A stretch of DNA of 61,981 nucleotides. It comes from UBA699 sp050261915. GTDB taxonomy: Bacteria > Bacillota > Clostridia > Clostridiales > Clostridiaceae. Both the position numbers and the translations under genes were made by a program. Location of the stretch: assembly GCA_050261915.1 (NCBI GenBank), contig JBLNDT010000005.1:1-61981 (forward strand), written 5' to 3'. The notes below the pieces were generated by a model. The model was not told the origin of the DNA. It ran no database searches and was given only the letters and a program-made list of their open reading frames with translations. Position 1 is the stretch's first letter, and each line of letters opens with the position of its first letter. Shown in pieces: positions 1 through 7,728 of the stretch.

Positions 1-2
1 TG

Positions 3-65
3 GAAAGTTTGGTTGCAATGAATGCACCTCCCCAAAACAAACATGAAAGTACCATAAGAAAGTAA
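3..65 (+). other. possible C-terminal end of a gene cut by the window edge
   Basis: One frame is open from base 3 and stops with TAA at 63-65, giving a 20-residue tail ending in STIRK. It is too short to name. Nothing clearly resembling a terminator follows. It may be chance, because the region is AT-rich. Confidence 0.2.
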
Positions 66-198
66 ATTCTAGCATTTGACAAAGTAACAACTCCCCTAAA
101 TCAATATGATGTGTCAGTTTAGATACCTTTATAATTATCGTTTGTAGTAGACTTAAGTTTAGCAGCAGCCTTTATAATTACAAAAATTGTACGATAAT

Positions 199-211
199 AC
201 AATAGTATTGT
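199..211. promoter_or_regulatory. 13-bp palindrome upstream of the chemoreceptor gene
   Basis: ACAATAGTATTGT is a perfect inverted repeat around a central G. It lies 75 bases before the chemoreceptor start, in an otherwise gene-free AT-rich stretch (66-285). A TATAAT-like hexamer is at 243-248, but no good -35 box accompanies it. An operator role is inferred only from symmetry and position. Confidence 0.3.
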
Positions 212-285
212 TATTTTATGCAATATATATATTACAATTTAATATATAATTCAACTATAGTGATTTCATAAAGGGGGAAAGACAG

Positions 286-2343
286 ATGAGGATTAAATCA
301 GTAAGCACAAAAATTTTTGCAGTACTTTTGCCAATTGTTTTAGTGGCAGTGGGAACACTAACATTTTTGGCATATTCGTCCAGTAAAAAGACCATAAACA
401 CGGAAATAGACGGAAAAATGAACAATCTTCTAAGTAGCAATACTAAGGAGATTGAAAATGCATTGGATGTTCATGGGAAAATTGCAGAAGCAGTTGGGAA
501 ATCAGTTCAAAGTACATATAAAAATATTAACAAGGGAACAATGCAGTCAATTCTTAAGGAAATGATAAATCTAAATAAGGATACTTTAGGAGCAGGTATC
601 TGGTTTGAACCAAACAAATTCGATCCTGCATCAAAATATTTTGGACCTTATGCCTATAAAGACGGAGGTAATGTGGCATTCACAGATGACTACAGCACAC
701 CTGAATATGACTATTTCAGCTATGACTGGTATAAAAGCGGGATAAACACAAAAAATTCTGTTGAATGGTCAGAGCCATATTATGATGATGTATCAAAAAT
801 AACAATGGTTACAACTACTTCACCATTTTATGATGCTGATAATAAATTTCTTGGAGTAGCTACAGCAGATATAAACATAGAATCTATACAGAAAAATATT
901 GCAGACATCAAGATTGGCAAAAGCGGAAGCGCATTTCTTATAGATGATCAAGGCTATTACATGGCTGGGGCAAATATAAGCAAGGATAAAATAATGAAAA
1001 AGAAAATATCAGAGGACGAAAATGCTTCTATGAAAAAATTAGGAGAACTGATGCTTTCAACAAATGAAGGAAAGTCAGAAATAACAGATAATAATGGGAA
1101 AAACATGGTTTATTTTTCTGAAGTTCCTGGAGTGAAGTGGAAGCTTGCAATATATATGCCTGAGAAGGAACTTTATTCTTCATTAACTGGATTGATGAAC
1201 AGTATGATAATAATAGGGATTATAAGTCTATTGGTATTAGGTGCATCAGTTATATTTATTACCAGGTATTTAAAGAGGAACATTGATAAGGTAAATATAT
1301 TTGCCCAAACTTTAGGTATCGGAGATTTATCCAAAAAGGTTGAAATAAATTCAGAGGATGAATTTGGAAGTCTTGCTTTGAATTTAAATGCCATGGCGGA
1401 TAGTATAAGGTCAATTGTTTCAAATGTTGCAGAATACTCCAGTGATCTAAGTGCAGCCAGCCAGGAATTGTCTGCTACCGTTGAAGAGGTTACTTCACAG
1501 TTTGAAAGAATAAACGGATCTATTGTAGAAATCAACTCTGGTGTACAGGAAACTTCAGCCACTGCTGAAGAAATATCTGCATCCATCCATGAAATTGGCG
1601 GAAACATTGATGTATTGTCAAGCAAAGCCATTAATGGAAATGAAAATTCAGTAGAGATTAAGGAAAGAGCCTTAAATGTGCAACGAAGCAGCCAAAGTGC
1701 TGTTACAGAAACTGAAGCTGTTTATATGGAACGTGAAAAGAAGATAATTCAATCAATAAATGAAAGCAAAACTGTAGAAGAAATTACTGTAATGGCAGAT
1801 ACCATTGCAGATGTAGCAGAGCAGACAAACCTCCTTGCTTTAAATGCGGCTATAGAGGCCGCCAGAGCTGGTGAACAAGGAAAAGGCTTTGCAGTAGTTG
1901 CCGACGAAGTAAGAAAACTTGCAGAGGAAACTTCCCAGGCTGCAAGCAGTATAAAAGCTGTAACCAGCAAGGTTAAGGACGCATTTACAAAGCTTGCAGA
2001 TGACAGCAGTGGTTTGCTCACTTTTATGAATGAAAATGTAGGAACCCAGTTTAAAAGCTTTGCAGACATAGGAGTGCAGTATCAGAAAGATGCTGAATTC
2101 TTAAATGGAATGTCTCAGGAACTGGCATCCATGACAAAAGGAATAAGTAATACTATGGGTGATGTAACAAACGGAGTGCAAAGTTTAGCTGAGCTGTCAC
2201 AAAAGTCTTCTGAAAGCTCAGAACTGATAAAACAAAGTCTTAATGAATCAACACTTGCCATGTCTCAAGTAGCACAAACTGCTCAAAATCAGGCAGAGCT
2301 TGCACAAAAACTTAATGAGCTCATAATGAAATTTAAAATGTAA
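286..2343 (+). CDS. methyl-accepting chemotaxis protein with dCache sensor
   Basis: Transmembrane chemoreceptor of 685 residues that would signal to CheA/CheW and the flagellar motor. A hydrophobic helix at about 10-30 and a second at about 302-325 bracket an extracellular region of about 270 residues. That region has the FDPASKYFGP and VTTTSPFYDADNKFLGV features of double-Cache (dCache_1) sensors, which often bind amino acids. A HAMP linker follows, then a long signalling hairpin with the hallmark tip EQTNLLALNAAIEAARAGE. The ATG follows AAGGGGGAAAG with good spacing. It appears monocistronic, with a terminator directly after it. The ligand cannot be told. No che genes are in the window. Confidence 0.95.
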   Translation: MRIKSVSTKIFAVLLPIVLVAVGTLTFLAYSSSKKTINTEIDGKMNNLLSSNTKEIENALDVHGKIAEAVGKSVQSTYKNINKGTMQSILKEMINLNKDTLGAGIWFEPNKFDPASKYFGPYAYKDGGNVAFTDDYSTPEYDYFSYDWYKSGINTKNSVEWSEPYYDDVSKITMVTTTSPFYDADNKFLGVATADINIESIQKNIADIKIGKSGSAFLIDDQGYYMAGANISKDKIMKKKISEDENASMKKLGELMLSTNEGKSEITDNNGKNMVYFSEVPGVKWKLAIYMPEKELYSSLTGLMNSMIIIGIISLLVLGASVIFITRYLKRNIDKVNIFAQTLGIGDLSKKVEINSEDEFGSLALNLNAMADSIRSIVSNVAEYSSDLSAASQELSATVEEVTSQFERINGSIVEINSGVQETSATAEEISASIHEIGGNIDVLSSKAINGNENSVEIKERALNVQRSSQSAVTETEAVYMEREKKIIQSINESKTVEEITVMADTIADVAEQTNLLALNAAIEAARAGEQGKGFAVVADEVRKLAEETSQAASSIKAVTSKVKDAFTKLADDSSGLLTFMNENVGTQFKSFADIGVQYQKDAEFLNGMSQELASMTKGISNTMGDVTNGVQSLAELSQKSSESSELIKQSLNESTLAMSQVAQTAQNQAELAQKLNELIMKFKM

Positions 2344-2351
2344 TTTACCTC

Positions 2352-2378
2352 AGACAGTCTGAAAAGGCTGTCTTTTTT
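2352..2378 (+). terminator. intrinsic terminator after the chemoreceptor gene
   Basis: AGACAG and CTGTCT form a stem around a 10-base loop, followed directly by a T-run. It closes the chemoreceptor transcript. Confidence 0.75.
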
Positions 2379-2403
2379 ATTTATTTTCATGCAAATTAAG
2401 TTG

Positions 2404-2448
2404 GTAACATATGCTACCGAATTTCAATATTTTATATGTTACTATAAT
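2404..2448 (+). promoter_or_regulatory. inverted repeats and -10 box before the DUF1858-hemerythrin operon
   Basis: GTAACATA (2404-2411) and TATGTTAC (2435-2442) are perfect inverted copies 23 bases apart, and the second abuts a TATAAT box at 2443-2448. The left copy is also part of a near-palindrome, GGTAACATATGCTACC (2403-2418), centred on CATATG. This is a plausible binding site for a dimeric regulator, perhaps a CRP/FNR-type redox regulator. The regulator identity is inference. Confidence 0.45.
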
Positions 2449-2522
2449 AAAAAAGAAGGATACCTGATACAAAACAGGGCAATCTATAATTAAAAAATAA
2501 TATTTACATGGAGGGAAAAATT

Positions 2523-2717
2523 ATGAAAATATCAAAAGAAATGACTATAGGTGAAGTTGTTAGAAATTATCCTGAAAGCGTAAAAGTTCTTATGAGCTTT
2601 GGAATGGGCTGCGTAGGATGTCCATCTGCACAGGCTGAAACTTTAGAGGAAGCATCAAAGGTACATGGAATGGATGTAGATCAGCTTATTACAGCATTAA
2701 ATGAAGCTGTAAAATAG
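2523..2717 (+). CDS. DUF1858 redox-disulfide domain protein
   Basis: Small 64-residue protein of the DUF1858 type, also called hybrid-cluster-protein-associated redox disulfide domain. The opening ISKEMTIGEVVRNYPES and the GMGCVGCPSA motif with a CxxC pair are typical. The role in the family is unproven but tied to redox or nitrosative stress. An upstream ATG at 2508 overlaps the GGAGGG ribosome site, so the ATG at 2523 is chosen. It is the first gene of a tight three-gene operon with 9-base and 4-base gaps, ending with a hemerythrin, which supports a stress or oxygen/NO function. Confidence 0.88.
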   Translation: MKISKEMTIGEVVRNYPESVKVLMSFGMGCVGCPSAQAETLEEASKVHGMDVDQLITALNEAVK

Positions 2718-2726
2718 GAGGCTTTC

Positions 2727-3353
2727 ATGAGTGCATTTTTAGGAAAGATTCATTACTGGCTCTATGATAAAATTAAATTACAAGAAGAATTAATAGAAAA
2801 CGCAGCAGCGCTTGCAGGTGAAAATGGCTACAATGGCAAAGCACTTCTAAATGCAAGCTATTCAAATTACGGCTATCCTGTAACTGGCCCACTTGAAAAT
2901 GCAATAGAACGTGATAATATTCACGGATGGCTTCAAGAAAAAATAATAAGTGTGGAAAGCAGACTGGCATATGTTTTAACTGAACTTATGCAGGCTGATG
3001 CTGTTAAAAAGGAAGACATTGCTCAGATTTTTTATAAAAATGGAGCAGAAAAAATGAAGCAGCTTGGAATAAGTGAAGGCACACCGGAAGACTTTTTCAA
3101 TCTTATATTTGACTATATGCTTGAAGGTATGCCCTGTGACCGAGTAAACGAAGTGGTTCAGTGCAATGAAACAATGATTGAATGGCACACCACAAGAGAT
3201 ATTCATAAGGAATACTGGGAACAGGTCATAGGAGATGTTTCAAACTACTATTACTTCAAGAGTGCATGGATTAACGGCTTCTTAAGCGCTAGTGATGCAG
3301 GCTATGAATATACAAGAACAGATAATGGTATGAATACAATAAAAAAGGTGTGA
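2727..3353 (+). CDS. unknown protein of a redox operon
   Basis: I do not recognise this 208-residue protein. It has no signal peptide or membrane segment and looks helical and soluble. Two cysteines lie near the middle (PCDRVNEVVQC), followed by a histidine (EWH), which could bind a metal, although this is speculative. Aromatic residues cluster near the C-terminus (SNYYYFKSAW). A strong AGGAGG site lies just before the ATG. Its position between DUF1858 and hemerythrin genes, with almost no gaps, suggests it works with them in redox or gas sensing or protection. Confidence 0.8.
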   Translation: MSAFLGKIHYWLYDKIKLQEELIENAAALAGENGYNGKALLNASYSNYGYPVTGPLENAIERDNIHGWLQEKIISVESRLAYVLTELMQADAVKKEDIAQIFYKNGAEKMKQLGISEGTPEDFFNLIFDYMLEGMPCDRVNEVVQCNETMIEWHTTRDIHKEYWEQVIGDVSNYYYFKSAWINGFLSASDAGYEYTRTDNGMNTIKKV

Positions 3354-3357
3354 GTTT

Positions 3358-3912
3358 ATGGATGGGATTGTTTTAATGATTGAGGAGCATAAAAACATAA
3401 AAAGGATGCTTCAGGTAGTCAGAAAAGCTTGTTTTGGAATAATGCAGGGGAAAGAAATTGATTATGCAGATTTTGAAAACATAATAGATTTTATAAGAAG
3501 TTATGCGGATAAAAACCATCACGGCAAGGAAGAAAAAATATTGTTTAACAAAATGGTGGATGAAATAGGCGGTGCAGCAGAAAAGCTGGTTAAGTTTGGA
3601 ATGCTGGTGGAGCACGACTTTGGCAGGCTCTACATAAAGGAGCTCGAAGAAGCACTAGCTAAAGTAAAAGCTGGAGACAATGAAGCAAAGCTTGATGTAA
3701 TAGCCAATGCCATATCCTACACTCACCTATTAACAAGGCATATAGATAAAGAAGACAATGTAGTTTATACCTTTGCAAAAAGAGAGCTGAGCCAGGAAAT
3801 ATTAGATGGTGTAAATACGGAATGTGAAGTCTTTGAAGAGGAAATGAAGAGTGCCGGAGTTCAAAACAAGTACATTAAAATGCTGGAAGTACTTGAGAAA
3901 AAATATAATTAA
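3358..3912 (+). CDS. hemerythrin-domain (HHE) protein
   Basis: Cytoplasmic 184-residue protein of the HHE cation-binding family, which holds a di-iron centre and binds or reduces O2 or NO. Candidate iron ligands are visible in order: EEHKNIKRM near the N-terminus, KNHHGKEEKILF at about 55-66, VEHDFGR at about 90, and HLLTRHIDKEDNVVY at about 125-140. Length and spacing resemble the YtfE/DUF438-associated hemerythrins. It is the last gene of its operon, four bases after the preceding stop, and a strong terminator follows. Confidence 0.88.
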   Translation: MDGIVLMIEEHKNIKRMLQVVRKACFGIMQGKEIDYADFENIIDFIRSYADKNHHGKEEKILFNKMVDEIGGAAEKLVKFGMLVEHDFGRLYIKELEEALAKVKAGDNEAKLDVIANAISYTHLLTRHIDKEDNVVYTFAKRELSQEILDGVNTECEVFEEEMKSAGVQNKYIKMLEVLEKKYN

Positions 3913-3925
3913 ATATGAATAGGTG

Positions 3926-3968
3926 CAAAAGTCTTGAAACTTTAGGTTTCAAGACTTTTGTGCTTTTT
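3926..3968 (+). terminator. strong intrinsic terminator
   Basis: A perfect 15-bp stem (3926-3940 with 3946-3960) and a five-base loop are followed by a short T-run. It ends the hemerythrin operon. Confidence 0.9.
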
Positions 3969-4102
3969 AGAGGTAGATTGATTATTCTTGTTTTTTGTAT
4001 AAATGCAAAATATGTCGATAAAATACGAACGAAAAATGGAGGAAAAACAATTTTTTTGAAGAACCATGTAATATATAGAATGTTATAAAGGGGGAGAATA
4101 TA

Positions 4103-4669
4103 ATGTTTAAAAGAAAAACAGCTACATTTTTATTAGCTTTATTTATGCTATTAAGTAGTTTAGTAATTCCACAAACAACTGCAACTGCATTTAGCGGTTG
4201 GAAACAAAATGGCACAACGTGGAACTATTACACAAATGATAGTAAGGCGACTGGCTGGATTTCATCAGGTGGTTTATGGTACTATTTAAACTCTAATGGC
4301 GACATGGTTACTGGGTGGGTAAGTTATGGCGGCTATTGGTACTATTTGAATGAAAATGGGGGAATGGAATCCGGCAAGTGGATAACTTTACAAGGGAAAC
4401 AATATTATTTATATTCTAATGGAACTTTGGCCGTAAATACTACTACGCCCGACGGTTATACTGTTGGATATGATGGTGCTTGGAATGGCTTGTATAAGAC
4501 AACATATACAACTCAAGGTCAAAATAATTCGTATACGGTATACATAACTGAATCAGGGAGTAAATATCATAGAGCAGGATGTAGATATTTATGGCATAGT
4601 TCTTATTCAATTTCTAAAAATGATGCTATCAGTGCGGGGTATACACCTTGTAGTATTTGTAGGCCATAA
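4103..4669 (+). CDS. secreted cell-wall-binding repeat protein with Cys-rich tail
   Basis: Exported 188-residue protein. A signal peptide (KRK charge, then LLALFMLLSSLVIP) ends near residue 30. At least three choline/cell-wall-binding type repeats follow (GWKQNGTTWNYYTND, GWISSGGLWYYLNSNG, GWVSYGGYWYYLNENG), then a closing TTPDGYTVG unit also seen in the GH25 lysozyme at 13596. After about residue 135 comes a separate domain ending YHRAGCRYLW...CSICRP, a Cys/His pattern that could bind zinc. No catalytic domain is recognised. The start follows AAGGGGGAGA. It is flanked by a terminator and the tRNA promoter, so it is probably alone in its transcript. Confidence 0.85.
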   Translation: MFKRKTATFLLALFMLLSSLVIPQTTATAFSGWKQNGTTWNYYTNDSKATGWISSGGLWYYLNSNGDMVTGWVSYGGYWYYLNENGGMESGKWITLQGKQYYLYSNGTLAVNTTTPDGYTVGYDGAWNGLYKTTYTTQGQNNSYTVYITESGSKYHRAGCRYLWHSSYSISKNDAISAGYTPCSICRP

Positions 4670-4770
4670 AATTCACAAATATATTATAATTGGATATTTA
4701 AATTCAGTATAAAGGTAGATGAATTCTACCTATTTTCAGTAGAGAACAATAGATATTCATGTTTTGTGCG

Positions 4771-4799
4771 TTGAATGTATAATTATTATGTAATATAAT
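4771..4799 (+). promoter_or_regulatory. sigma-A promoter of tRNA-Ala
   Basis: TTGAAT (4771-4776) and TATAAT (4794-4799) are separated by 17 bases, 42 bases ahead of the tRNA 5' end. This is close to the housekeeping consensus. Confidence 0.75.
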
Positions 4800-4841
4800 A
4801 ATTAAATAGAGGATAGAAACAAGAGTTCTTGTTGATATTGT

Positions 4842-4917
4842 GGGGGTATGGCGAAGTTGGGATCGCGCTTGAATGGCATTCAAGAGGCCAGGGGTTCGAA
4901 TCCCCTTATCTCCACCA
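4842..4917 (+). tRNA. tRNA-Ala (anticodon GGC)
   Basis: The 76-base gene folds as a full cloverleaf. The acceptor stem GGGGGTA pairs with TATCTCC, including the G3:U70 wobble that identifies alanine tRNA. The D-stem is GCGA/TCGC, the anticodon stem CTTGA/TCAAG, and loop ATGGCAT has GGC at 4875-4877. The T-arm is AGGGG, TTCGAAT, CCCCT. CCA is encoded. It stands alone, not in a tRNA cluster. tRNA 3' ends are common integration sites, but I see no integrase or repeat of the 3' end nearby. Confidence 0.96.
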
Positions 4918-4999
4918 AATAATAACGTAAATATTAATACAATGGTGTTGCAATAACTATAACTTTTCGAGTGCTATAAAAACAATAATAATTATTCTA

Positions 5000-5404
5000 A
5001 TGTCAATAATTATTATTGTTGGTTGGTATTCTATTAAATCAAAGCAACCTAGTGTAGTAAATGTAAATTTTAATTTATTAGATAATAATATTCAAAACAA
5101 GTTAAGAGAATATGTAAACAAAAATGGGTATTATATATACCAATTTAAAGAAAATAATACATACAAACTATTAATTTATACAAATGAAAAATCTCAAGGT
5201 CCAATTTCTTATACATCACCAAAGTTTTATCTAGAAGAAAAAAATAATGATTTAGTCATTAATTTGAAGAATGAATATGCTAGCAGTGATGAAGAATGTA
5301 CTCAAGAAGCATTAGTGATTGTAACCCTAAAACAAAAACCTATTAATATTCAGTTTTTCAGTGATGGCAAAAAAGTAGAGTATTCTATTATTAATTCAAA
5401 CTAA
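5000..5404 (+). CDS. small single-pass membrane-anchored protein, unknown
   Basis: Predicted 134-residue protein with an N-terminal hydrophobic helix (IIIIVGWY) and a soluble, lysine- and asparagine-rich remainder. No family is recognised. No ribosome site precedes the ATG. The same frame stays open upstream and continues the hydrophobic segment (KTIIIIL just before the ATG), so the gene may have lost its true start or use a non-ATG start. Base composition is very AT-rich. It lies between a tRNA and a coding remnant, a setting consistent with decaying accessory DNA. Confidence 0.5.
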   Translation: MSIIIIVGWYSIKSKQPSVVNVNFNLLDNNIQNKLREYVNKNGYYIYQFKENNTYKLLIYTNEKSQGPISYTSPKFYLEEKNNDLVINLKNEYASSDEECTQEALVIVTLKQKPINIQFFSDGKKVEYSIINSN

Positions 5405-5414
5405 TTTACTATTA

Positions 5415-5495
5415 CATGACAAACATGAAGATGAACACAGTGACCACATGTTGAAGAAGATTGAGCAGATATTTAGTACAGAGGAATTATATTAA
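5415..5495 (+). pseudogene. C-terminal remnant of an unidentified gene
   Basis: In this frame a highly charged 26-residue tail is encoded (HDKHEDEHSDHMLKK then IEQIFSTEELY) before TAA at 5493-5495. There is no start or ribosome site, and the frame differs from the preceding gene. It looks like the last codons of a protein whose front was deleted. The family is not recognised. Confidence 0.35.
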
Positions 5496-5511
5496 TAATT
5501 AGGCACTAGAA

Positions 5512-5550
5512 TTAAAGACTATGCTATCATTGCATAGTCTTTAACGTTTT
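5512..5550 (+). terminator. intrinsic terminator
   Basis: A 13-bp perfect stem (5512-5524 with 5532-5544) and a seven-base loop are followed by CGTTTTT. It ends whatever is transcribed through the remnant. Confidence 0.85.
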
Positions 5551-5656
5551 TGACTACAAAGCTTTTGCAATTAAAATCCAATTAATCCCTCAGTGTACAT
5601 AATATATATAATTTAGTATTATATATATGTAATTACAAATAAGGGGGACATGTTAA

Positions 5657-5938
5657 ATGGCAAAATATAAAGTATACAAGAATCCAGCAAATGGATATAC
5701 TGAAAAAGTGAAGGATGGATTTAATTGGGTTGTACTACTATTTGGACCAATATGGTATTTATTTAATAGCATGGTTGGTAAGGGGGTTGCTTGGCTATTA
5801 GTTGCAATACTGGCAGGCTCATTTACATTTGGAATTGGGGGCATAATTGTTTGGATTATTGCTGGAGCTAAAGCCAATGGAGACAAGGAAAAGAGTTTTT
5901 TAAGTCAAGGGTGGATTTTTGAAAGATATGAAGGGTAG
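5657..5938 (+). CDS. DUF2628-like small membrane protein
   Basis: Membrane protein of 93 residues. A short polar N-terminus precedes two hydrophobic segments (about 24-45 and 48-72), with the FNWVVLLFGPIWYLFNSM motif typical of DUF2628 proteins. A GAKANGDKEKSFLSQGW stretch follows and ends in a short polar tail. The function of the family is unknown. The ATG at 5657 follows AAGGGGGA by eight bases. It is monocistronic, with terminators on both sides. Confidence 0.75.
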   Translation: MAKYKVYKNPANGYTEKVKDGFNWVVLLFGPIWYLFNSMVGKGVAWLLVAILAGSFTFGIGGIIVWIIAGAKANGDKEKSFLSQGWIFERYEG

Positions 5939-6042
5939 ATAAAAACATAATGAAATAGAAGCAAACATAAACGAAATGGCTAGAAGATGTATTATACATA
6001 TAGATGCACATTTTTGTAAAATTTCATACAATTTATGCATGG

Positions 6043-6069
6043 AAAACCCCTGAATTCAGGGGTTTTTAT
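6043..6069 (+). terminator. intrinsic terminator
   Basis: AAAACCCCTGA pairs with TTCAGGGGTTTT around an AT-only turn, followed by more T. It lies about 100 bases after the DUF2628 gene. Confidence 0.8.
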
Positions 6070-6074
6070 TATTT

Positions 6075-6152
6075 TTGGAGAAACTCTTAGGTGTCGGCAC
6101 CCCGGTAGAACTCAAGAAATTTTCGGAGGATGGATTTACTAACGGAAAATAG
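6075..6152 (+). pseudogene. possible C-terminal coding remnant
   Basis: A 25-codon frame beginning at a TTG and ending TAG at 6150-6152 encodes EKLLGVGTPVELKKF then SEDGFTNGK. Composition (GGTGTCGGCACCCCGG) is markedly richer in GC than the surroundings and the peptide reads like real protein. There is no ribosome site, and it lies between a terminator and the TetR promoter. It is probably the tail of a lost gene. The family is unknown. Confidence 0.3.
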
Positions 6153-6160
6153 AATATATA

Positions 6161-6189
6161 TTGAATAAACTAACAAATGTTAGTATAAT
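6161..6189 (+). promoter_or_regulatory. promoter with embedded TetR-type operator
   Basis: TTGAAT (6161-6166) and TATAAT (6184-6189) are 17 bases apart. The palindrome ACTAACAAATGTTAGT (6169-6184), with perfect six-base arms, fills the spacer and touches the -10 box. A repressor bound there would block RNA polymerase. The TetR-family gene 20 bases downstream is the obvious candidate, giving autoregulation of the three-gene operon. Confidence 0.8.
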
Positions 6190-6208
6190 AAATTGAGGGG
6201 TGATTCAT

Positions 6209-6844
6209 ATGAGCAATATAAATACAATTCAAAAACGAAAGAAAGGAATTGAGACAAGACGTAGGGTTTTGGATGTTTCTTCTGCATTGTTTGCAATTAA
6301 TGGCTATGAAGGGGTAACTGTACGGGAAATAGCAAAGGAAGCAGGCATAAAAGAAAGCTCCCTGTATAATCATTTCAAGAATAAAGCAGGTATTCTCGAA
6401 ACCCTATTCGATGAATTTATAAAAGCTGTTCCGGAAACCAGGCCATCCTTAGATGAGATTGAAGAAATGTTAAAGATTATGGGCCCCGAGGAAGTGTTTA
6501 AAAATATTCTTTTTTATGTTGGCAAAAGTGTCTGCGGTACCCTGTCAAACATATCCATGATTATTAACAATGAGAAGTTCAGAAATCCGCGAGCTGCAGA
6601 TATGTATTATAAATACTTGATTAATGAGCCCTCAGGTTACTATGAAAATATTATAAGAAAAATGATTGAGAGAAAAATGGTTAAACCGATAAATCCTCGT
6701 TTGGTTGCTGAACAGTATAATTATGTTTCTATTAGCCTAACTCAAGAATACATAATGTCTCAATATGGACTTGCCGATGCTGATTCGGTAGTGAGTTATA
6801 TGGTAAGAACTTTGAATTTCTTTTGTGAAATAATTAAGAAGTAA
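6209..6844 (+). CDS. TetR/AcrR family transcriptional repressor
   Basis: Cytoplasmic DNA-binding regulator of 211 residues. The N-terminal tetR helix-turn-helix is clear (GYEGVTVREIAKEAGIKESSLYNHFKNK, about residues 30-57). The C-terminal ligand and dimer domain is variable. A GTG at 6200 falls in the GAGGGG ribosome site, so ATG 6209 is used. It heads an operon with a methyltransferase (20-base gap) and an acetyltransferase (18-base gap). The palindrome in its own promoter suggests that it represses all three genes until a small molecule releases it. The inducer is unknown. Confidence 0.9.
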   Translation: MSNINTIQKRKKGIETRRRVLDVSSALFAINGYEGVTVREIAKEAGIKESSLYNHFKNKAGILETLFDEFIKAVPETRPSLDEIEEMLKIMGPEEVFKNILFYVGKSVCGTLSNISMIINNEKFRNPRAADMYYKYLINEPSGYYENIIRKMIERKMVKPINPRLVAEQYNYVSISLTQEYIMSQYGLADADSVVSYMVRTLNFFCEIIKK

Positions 6845-6864
6845 ATCTTTAAGGAGGATTAACC

Positions 6865-7710
6865 ATGGATAATAAAAGTACAACTTCACAGACGGCTATG
6901 TTAATTGCTTCACTTCGAGCACTAGCATGCTATGAGGAAGACATTAAAATCCGAGGTAATGATTATATGGCAGATCTATTTTTGCCAAAAGACAAAAGAA
7001 CAGCACTGAAATCATCTGAAATAAGAAAAGAAATCAAGAAAGCAGTGCCAGAAGGGCTATATGAATATGTAATTGCCCGGACCCAGCATTTTGACAAACT
7101 GTTTCTAGAAATGATTAATCAGCAGATACCCCAGATTGTATTGTTAGGTGCTGGTTACGACAGCAGAGCTTATCGATACGCAAGTGATATTGGAAATACA
7201 AAAATATTTGAGGTTGATATGGCTGGAACCCAGAAGGAGAAGCTTAAAATTCTTGAGGATAATAAAATCAATATCCATCCTAATGTGGTGCATGTTGAGG
7301 CGGATTTTGAAAAAGATGACTGGTTTCAAAGTCTTTATGATGCAGGATATAAAAACTCGTTAAAAACATTATATATTTGGGAAGGGGTAACCTTCTATTT
7401 GTCTCCTGAATCGGTGGAACGTACTCTAAGAATTCTGGGAAAAAACTCCTTCTCTGGGAGTATTATCAGCTTTGACTATCAACACGTTGATGCTCATAAT
7501 AAACTAATAGAAACAGGTCTAAAAGAGGAAAACATTAAGTTTGGGATTAACTACCAAGAGTGCGATGACTATTTAAAAGCACTGGGATATTCTATTATTG
7601 AAAAAATTGATTCATCTACTTTAAGTGAGCGTTACCTGACAATGACCAATGGAACAAGGTTTGGAGAAATAAAATCAGTTATGAATATTGTTGTTTCTAT
7701 GCTTAACTAA
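6865..7710 (+). CDS. class I SAM-dependent methyltransferase, LCM/PPM-like
   Basis: Soluble 281-residue methyltransferase of the leucine-carboxyl-methyltransferase-like group. The family motif VLLGAGYDSRAYRY lies at about 92-105, EVDMAGTQKEK follows as the SAM-ribose acidic motif, and YIWEGVTFYL lies near 170. This group includes enzymes that methylate polyketides and other secondary metabolites and many of unknown substrate. The start follows AAGGAGG. It sits between a TetR repressor and a GNAT acetyltransferase, so a role in modifying a toxic or signalling compound is plausible but unproven. Confidence 0.85.
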   Translation: MDNKSTTSQTAMLIASLRALACYEEDIKIRGNDYMADLFLPKDKRTALKSSEIRKEIKKAVPEGLYEYVIARTQHFDKLFLEMINQQIPQIVLLGAGYDSRAYRYASDIGNTKIFEVDMAGTQKEKLKILEDNKINIHPNVVHVEADFEKDDWFQSLYDAGYKNSLKTLYIWEGVTFYLSPESVERTLRILGKNSFSGSIISFDYQHVDAHNKLIETGLKEENIKFGINYQECDDYLKALGYSIIEKIDSSTLSERYLTMTNGTRFGEIKSVMNIVVSMLN

Positions 7711-7728
7711 ATTATTGGAGGTTAATCA

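Noticed and set aside
1173..1631. A 152-codon minus-strand frame inside the chemoreceptor gene.
   Set aside because: Shadow of the conserved HAMP and signalling region; no ribosome site and no recognisable protein.
4842..6160. An integrated element using the tRNA-Ala 3' end.
   Set aside because: No integrase and no direct repeat of the tRNA 3' end were found in the following bases; only decayed tails are seen.
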